NCBI GenBank assembly: GCA_033297075.1
Contig: MU858046.1
Span: forward strand, 868,001-932,000
Direction of reading: 5' to 3'
Length of the DNA stretch: 64,000 nt
From: Rhypophila decipiens
Taxonomy: Eukaryota > Ascomycota > Sordariomycetes > Sordariales > Naviculisporaceae
Shown: positions 59,704 through 64,000 of the stretch, in pieces
Layout of the letters: every line of letters begins with the position of its first letter
Position numbering within the stretch: the stretch's first letter is position 1
Translations under genes and position numbers: made by a program
The notes under the pieces: generated by a model
Database searches by the model: none
Seen by the model: only the letters and a program-made list of their open reading frames with translations
What the model was told of the DNA's origin: nothing

Positions 59704-61791
59704 AACAACAGGCAAGACAGCCACCCCAAGCGTAGAAACAGCAAACTGCCACGACGAAAAGACTTGAAGAACAAAATGTAGCCGACTGGCATCATCAAGA
59801 CCACCTCCAATACTACTAGTCTTGTTCCCCATGTGAGACCCAACAACTCCCCGTGCTTGCGCTTCCTCAACCGAGGTGATAACCTTGGGCATGCCATCAG
59901 AATAAACAGCCAGCATGACAAGTCCAACCAAAGCCAGTCCCGCAGCCGAGGCCATGAACTTGGGCTGGAGGATCCTTCGCGTTGTTGTGCTGGTTGCCCT
60001 CTTCCTCGAGGAGGTCCCACGTTGTCTTGAGCTTCTTCTGGGCCGTGGGCGGGAGAGGGCATCAACTGCTACTTTGAATAATACATCAATCAAATAAACA
60101 AGCAACGGCCACTTGAGGAGGCGCTTGAATGGGTGGTTGGCGTGGAAAAGAATGCGGCGCAGTATGCTGCTGGAAGTGGGATTGCTGCTATGGGCCGCTG
60201 ACATGTCGATCCAGAAGAGGGCAATGCCGCCAAGATGGATTGCTGCTAGAGAGTAGATCCTGAAGAGTTCCACTGGCTCGTCGCGTACTACAAGAGGGAG
60301 GTTGGCGGTTGTGAGGCTGATGTCTTTACGCCTGGGGTTTATGAAGCGGCCGACGCTGGTTCGCAGAGCAAAGGCGAGGATGGCGGCCTTGTATCGGTTG
60401 TCGATCAGTCCAAAGAGGACTGCGCTCAGAATCCAAGAGTACATGGTCAGACTGAGCAGGGCGCCGATGAGCTGGAGTGGGAGGAGGCCTGGTCGTTGCG
60501 ACTGCTGCTGTTCTTGGGACTGGTGAGGCGCAATGGGCTCTGCCTTTTCTTCAAAATGGAGGAGAGGCTGATACTCAGCTCCCCGTGTCTCCACCGTCGG
60601 TTTGCCAGACCCGACTCCCTCGAACAAGGAGGCCACATAGCCCATGGCATCGAGCAGTGGCCAGCTAATGACCACACATGCCAACAGGGCATGCTTGTCG
60701 ACATTCCCGTGAAGAGTAGGAGTGACCAGGAGCATCGCAGCGGCAAATAGGAAGCCAACTAGCATGTTGCCTCTATTCACCCGGTTGCCCTTCACCCTCT
60801 CGTAGAGAATAAAACACGGCAGGCCGATGGGCACAATGTATCCCCCAAGCAGACCGACCAGCACGGCCTGAAGTGTGGCCCAGGCAATGCTATGCAGCTC
60901 ATCCACCGAGCTCAACGGCTTGACTCTAACCTCGTATATGAACAGAGCCGAGAGCTCGGTGCAGACCAAGGCAAGGCCCATGATGATACCGTAAAAGCTG
61001 ATGTTGAACCTTTCAGCGATGGTGATTGTTGCGGGTTGTTTCAGATCTACAGAAACCAGTTTGAGTCGCTTTGCTTCCCAGAAGGATACTTGTAACACGT
61101 ATACCAAGTAGATGGTCCAACAGCCAATATCAATGACAAGCGGCGTACCCCTAGTTCCACCCTGTAGCGTCCATACGATGGCGACAAAGCAGCCAGTAAC
61201 GCGGAACGCAACGATGAGCAAGACGTTGGCCGTCCCAAGCCACCACGACAGCCGTTGACTGAGCTTCCCATGCATCTTGAGCAGACGACGAGCGTTGCTG
61301 ACAAACTCGCTCCAGAGACCAGCCCATGCCACGTACATCTGGCGACGGGGGATGTTGAAGGCCAAGATGGAGATCATGGCCCCGATGCTCAGGATGTGGT
61401 GGATGACGAGCTCGGGGATGGAGGCGATATGAGGCAGCTCCTGGATGTAGATGATGGCGCGGCAGCCCCAGCACCATTGTTCGGCTGTACTTAGGGGTCT
61501 GACCAAGCCGGCTATGTCGGTCTCGGTTGGTACTGTGAAGAGCGATACCGTGCATGCCATCATGGAGACGACCTTGAACATGGTCCCGAGCCAGGTGCCA
61601 AAGTAGACATTATAGCGGCGTCGGACGTCGGTCTTGAGGTGGTCAAAGAACTCTGGGTTCACCCTCTGGACCACGAACTCGAGGGAGACTTGGAGAAGAA
61701 CCCATGCTGTGAGGCCTGCTAGGAAAGGGACGAAGGGGACTTCTGGGAGCAGGGCTGTGGTGCTACAGGTTTTCTGTGCCTGCGAGTCCAT
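59683..61791 (-). CDS. TLC-domain-like polytopic membrane protein
   Basis: Intronless gene of 702 residues with a dozen or so hydrophobic segments along its whole length. The N-terminal half resembles TLC (TRAM-LAG1-CLN8) proteins. A His-His pair at 131-132 starts a membrane segment, followed by a W-A-G-L-W-S-E-F helix and a further helix with conserved polar residues, the usual TLC layout. The second half (about 330-702) has extra membrane segments and a basic loop (R-P-R-P-R-R-S-S-R) that no TLC protein of known function has. Ceramide synthase activity is not implied, because the Lag1 motif is not evident. ER or other endomembrane location is inferred. The final codons sit in a 30-bp tandem duplication. 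The start is the only sensible ATG, and the MFS transporter is divergent on the other side. Confidence 0.7.
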   Translation of the reverse strand: MDSQAQKTCSTTALLPEVPFVPFLAGLTAWVLLQVSLEFVVQRVNPEFFDHLKTDVRRRYNVYFGTWLGTMFKVVSMMACTVSLFTVPTETDIAGLVRPLSTAEQWCWGCRAIIYIQELPHIASIPELVIHHILSIGAMISILAFNIPRRQMYVAWAGLWSEFVSNARRLLKMHGKLSQRLSWWLGTANVLLIVAFRVTGCFVAIVWTLQGGTRGTPLVIDIGCWTIYLVYVLQVSFWEAKRLKLVSVDLKQPATITIAERFNISFYGIIMGLALVCTELSALFIYEVRVKPLSSVDELHSIAWATLQAVLVGLLGGYIVPIGLPCFILYERVKGNRVNRGNMLVGFLFAAAMLLVTPTLHGNVDKHALLACVVISWPLLDAMGYVASLFEGVGSGKPTVETRGAEYQPLLHFEEKAEPIAPHQSQEQQQSQRPGLLPLQLIGALLSLTMYSWILSAVLFGLIDNRYKAAILAFALRTSVGRFINPRRKDISLTTANLPLVVRDEPVELFRIYSLAAIHLGGIALFWIDMSAAHSSNPTSSSILRRILFHANHPFKRLLKWPLLVYLIDVLFKVAVDALSRPRPRRSSRQRGTSSRKRATSTTTRRILQPKFMASAAGLALVGLVMLAVYSDGMPKVITSVEEAQARGVVGSHMGNKTSSIGGGLDDASRLHFVLQVFSSWQFAVSTLGVAVLPVVVVQLVN

Positions 61792-62634
61792 TATGAAGCT
61801 TTTGATGGCTCATGGGCTCTCGTCCAATGTTGATGATGGACAGGAAGACCGGGTGAACGACAACGATGACGGTCTGGTCTATCAGAAGGGGAGTGTTGAA
61901 TGCATGGAGGGTATACCGAGAACAGGACAGTTCGAGAAGGGTTTGGTGATACTGTCTCGGCTCTCGAATCTGCATGTGTCAGAATGTTCATGGAAGTTGC
62001 CGTCTCTCCAGAGGAGGCACCTCTTTGCTTTATTCATGTCTCATTCCCCAAGCCCACGCAAGACGACGCCAGACGCCCAGATTAAGTCGTGCTTCACGTA
62101 TATCCACATTACATCTATCAATCCTTGAGGAATTTGATGCAAGGTTCCGTGTGAATGATGCCCAGAACAAACAGCCGGGAGCTGAAAAGGCCCAAGTCAA
62201 ATGCGTACGAGGACGCAGTCTTCCCGGCGCCACTTGCTCCATGATGGACCGAAGACCCTGCAATCTTCGGCTGTGTCCCCATCATCAGTTGAGAGATATC
62301 CGAGCTTATTGCCGCAGAAGATCTATTTGGCGTCCAATTTTGCTTCTTGACCAAAAGAGAAGAACTAACCTTGGACCACTACTCTCGGATCCATATGGCG
62401 ACCCCTCAAAACAGCCCGCGATAGGCTTTTTTTGTTACCTGAAGTAGGAATCCCCGGCACGAGCATTGTCTTTCGGCTTCTGATATACCGGTAGGGGTCC
62501 ATCAACGCCGCTCAGATAAGCGCTAAAAACGTTGTTTTCGTGGGGCATAAGAACCAGATGACAGCCCACCTCACTTGGACCCTGGGCTGCCCAAGTCTTG
62601 GAATGGACAGACGACATTTTGGCAATGTGAGAAA
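61792..62634. promoter_or_regulatory. Divergent upstream region of the TLC-like and MFS genes
   Basis: 843 bp separate the two starts and are likely shared as promoter. Open frames inside (for example 61974-62447, +) have no recognisable content. No specific regulatory motif can be assigned. Confidence 0.4.
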
Positions 62635-64000
62635 ATGCATCGCCATATTGAAAAGACGAGAAGCAGGGATGCCTGGTCAATCGACCGCGATGACAAGCCA
62701 ATACTCGCCCGAGTGAGCTCTAGGCCGCCTCCAGTTCGAGCCAGGCATCCCGTATCGCGTCGTCGAGCAAGATGGATATACGCATTCATGCTGCTGATAC
62801 ATTTCATGCTAGCTGTCGACACTACCTCGGTGGTAGTTGCTCTTCCGGTAAGATAACCTGCATCTATCTGATCAATGAAAGCCGACTGCTGACATGGCAG
62901 AGTCACCGACTTAGACTATTGCGAAAGAGATGAAGGCCAGCAAGACGGCAGTCTTCAGCCTGGGAACCGTCTTCTCACTCAGCGCAACAGTCTTTCAGCA
63001 ACCTGTCGCAGAACTGTCCCACGTGCTGGGGAGGAAGCCGGCATTCCTCTTCGTGCTTGCCATGTTCTTTGCTGGCTCTGTGGTGGCAGCAATGGCAAAG
63101 GATATGATAACACTCCTCGTCGGGCGAGCAATGCAGGGATTTGCCTGTGGCGGTTCAGTCCTGGCAGCCATCATATTGACAGACCTGATCGAGCTCAAAG
63201 ATCGGGCTACATGGCTGGCGTACCAGAACGGCATCCAGGCTCTGGGGCTCGTCACTGGCCCTCTGATAGGGGCCTCTCTTTTGCGGATAAGCTGGGTTCG
63301 TACCAATACCCGTCTCGCAACCAAAGATTACTGTGACAACAGGCTGACCACGTGAACAGACTTGGCTATTTTGGATCAATTTACCAGCAATTGTGGTATC
63401 CGCTGTCGGTCTCGGTCTTCTCCTGGGCTTCGACCGGCCAAATGAGACCTACTGGGAAAGCATGGCCAAGGTGGACTGGATAGGAATGCTGATTTTCATT
63501 CCCTCAGCCGTAGCTGTCCTAGTCCCCTTCGCGATGGCGGGCATCATCTTTCAGTGGGCTTCGCTATCCGCATTTGTGCCGCTTGTGCTGGGAATCTTTG
63601 GCCTCACCTGCTTAGGTGTCCACCAGAAATATATTGCTAAGCGTCCCATGTTTCGGGCCAGGCTCTTCACCAAACCGGTGACCGTATACAGTTTCATTGG
63701 CCAGGCAGTCTTTGGGATCTGCTTGAACATGATCTTCTACTATCTCGTTGTCTACTGGTCTGGAGTCCGCGGATACGACGAGATTATCACAGGACTATGC
63801 CTCCTTCCCGAGACCATCACGATACCGCTGGCTGCCGTTGTATGTGGCTTGGTGATGCGGCGGACTGATCGAATTCGAGTAGCCATGCTCGTGGGGTGGC
63901 CACTGACCACCTTGTCGATAGGACTGCTCTGGTATATGGATGCTCAAACGCCTCTTGGTGTTTTATTGCTGATCAATGGCCTCGTCGGCCTGGGTGCCGG
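62635..64000 (+). CDS. Major facilitator superfamily transporter, drug:H+ antiporter type (partial, runs off right edge)
   Basis: Exons 62635-62847, 62915-63295 and 63360 to beyond 64000. Introns are 67 and 64 bp, and at least 411 residues are visible. A basic cytosolic N terminus leads to the first helix, M-L-L-I-H-F-M-L-A-V-D-T-T-S-V, which ends V-A-L-P and splices into T-I-A-K-E-M. Motif A reads L-S-H-V-L-G-R-K (105-112). Motif C, the antiporter motif, reads G-L-V-T-G-P-L-I-G-A in the fifth helix. The arrangement fits the 14-helix DHA2 group, which exports toxins, drugs or secondary metabolites at the plasma membrane. The substrate is unknown. Splice sites were fixed by family continuity (S-W then T-W-L-F-W-I-N). 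The first in-frame ATG with a plausible N terminus was chosen. The 3' end is missing. Confidence 0.88.

Overview
The window looks like nuclear DNA from a filamentous ascomycete (Pezizomycotina, probably Sordariomycetes). Supporting signs are short spliceosomal introns (about 49-92 bp) with GTRNGT-type donors and CTAAC/CTGAC-like branch points, a Zn2Cys6 regulator, DUF3176 and RTA1-family membrane proteins, a small cysteine-rich secreted protein, and one solitary 5S rRNA gene rather than a tandem rDNA array. The class-level placement is inference.

Layout. From 1 to 23 kb the window is gene-dense. It holds a histidine-phosphatase protein (-), the ESCRT-0 subunit Vps27 (-), a divergent MIT/rhodanese/USP deubiquitinase of the Doa4/USP8 type (+), a long-chain acyl-CoA synthetase (-), a divergent Zn2Cys6 regulator (+), a DUF3176 membrane protein (-), a small cysteine-rich secreted protein (+) and an RTA1-like seven-helix protein (-). 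A 5S rRNA gene lies at 23.8 kb. From 23.9 to 59.7 kb the window is almost empty. The only confident gene is an Mks1-like/DUF3295 regulator at 34.7-36.5 kb, and a 244-bp MITE with TA target duplications sits at 40.6 kb. From 59.7 kb to the end there is a 702-aa TLC-like polytopic protein (-) and, divergently, an MFS drug:H+ antiporter-type transporter that runs off the right edge.

How genes may work together. Vps27 and the rhodanese-USP are head to head across 1.3 kb. In yeast, the corresponding families act in one pathway: ubiquitin-cargo recognition and cargo deubiquitination at multivesicular bodies. The acyl-CoA synthetase upstream region carries three CCGAGG hexamers, the core bound by fungal fatty-acid regulators of the FarA/CTF1 type.

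Most unusual structure. A 61-bp direct repeat (59/61 identical) flanks the 6.2-kb block that carries the DUF3176 and secreted-protein genes. The right copy contains the real end of the RTA1 gene. The left copy is a severed copy of that end lying just after the Zn2Cys6 gene. This is the expected footprint if the block was inserted between two formerly convergent neighbours.

Intron-exon models were built by eye from reading-frame continuity, splice sites and family alignment knowledge. No searches or RNA data were available.
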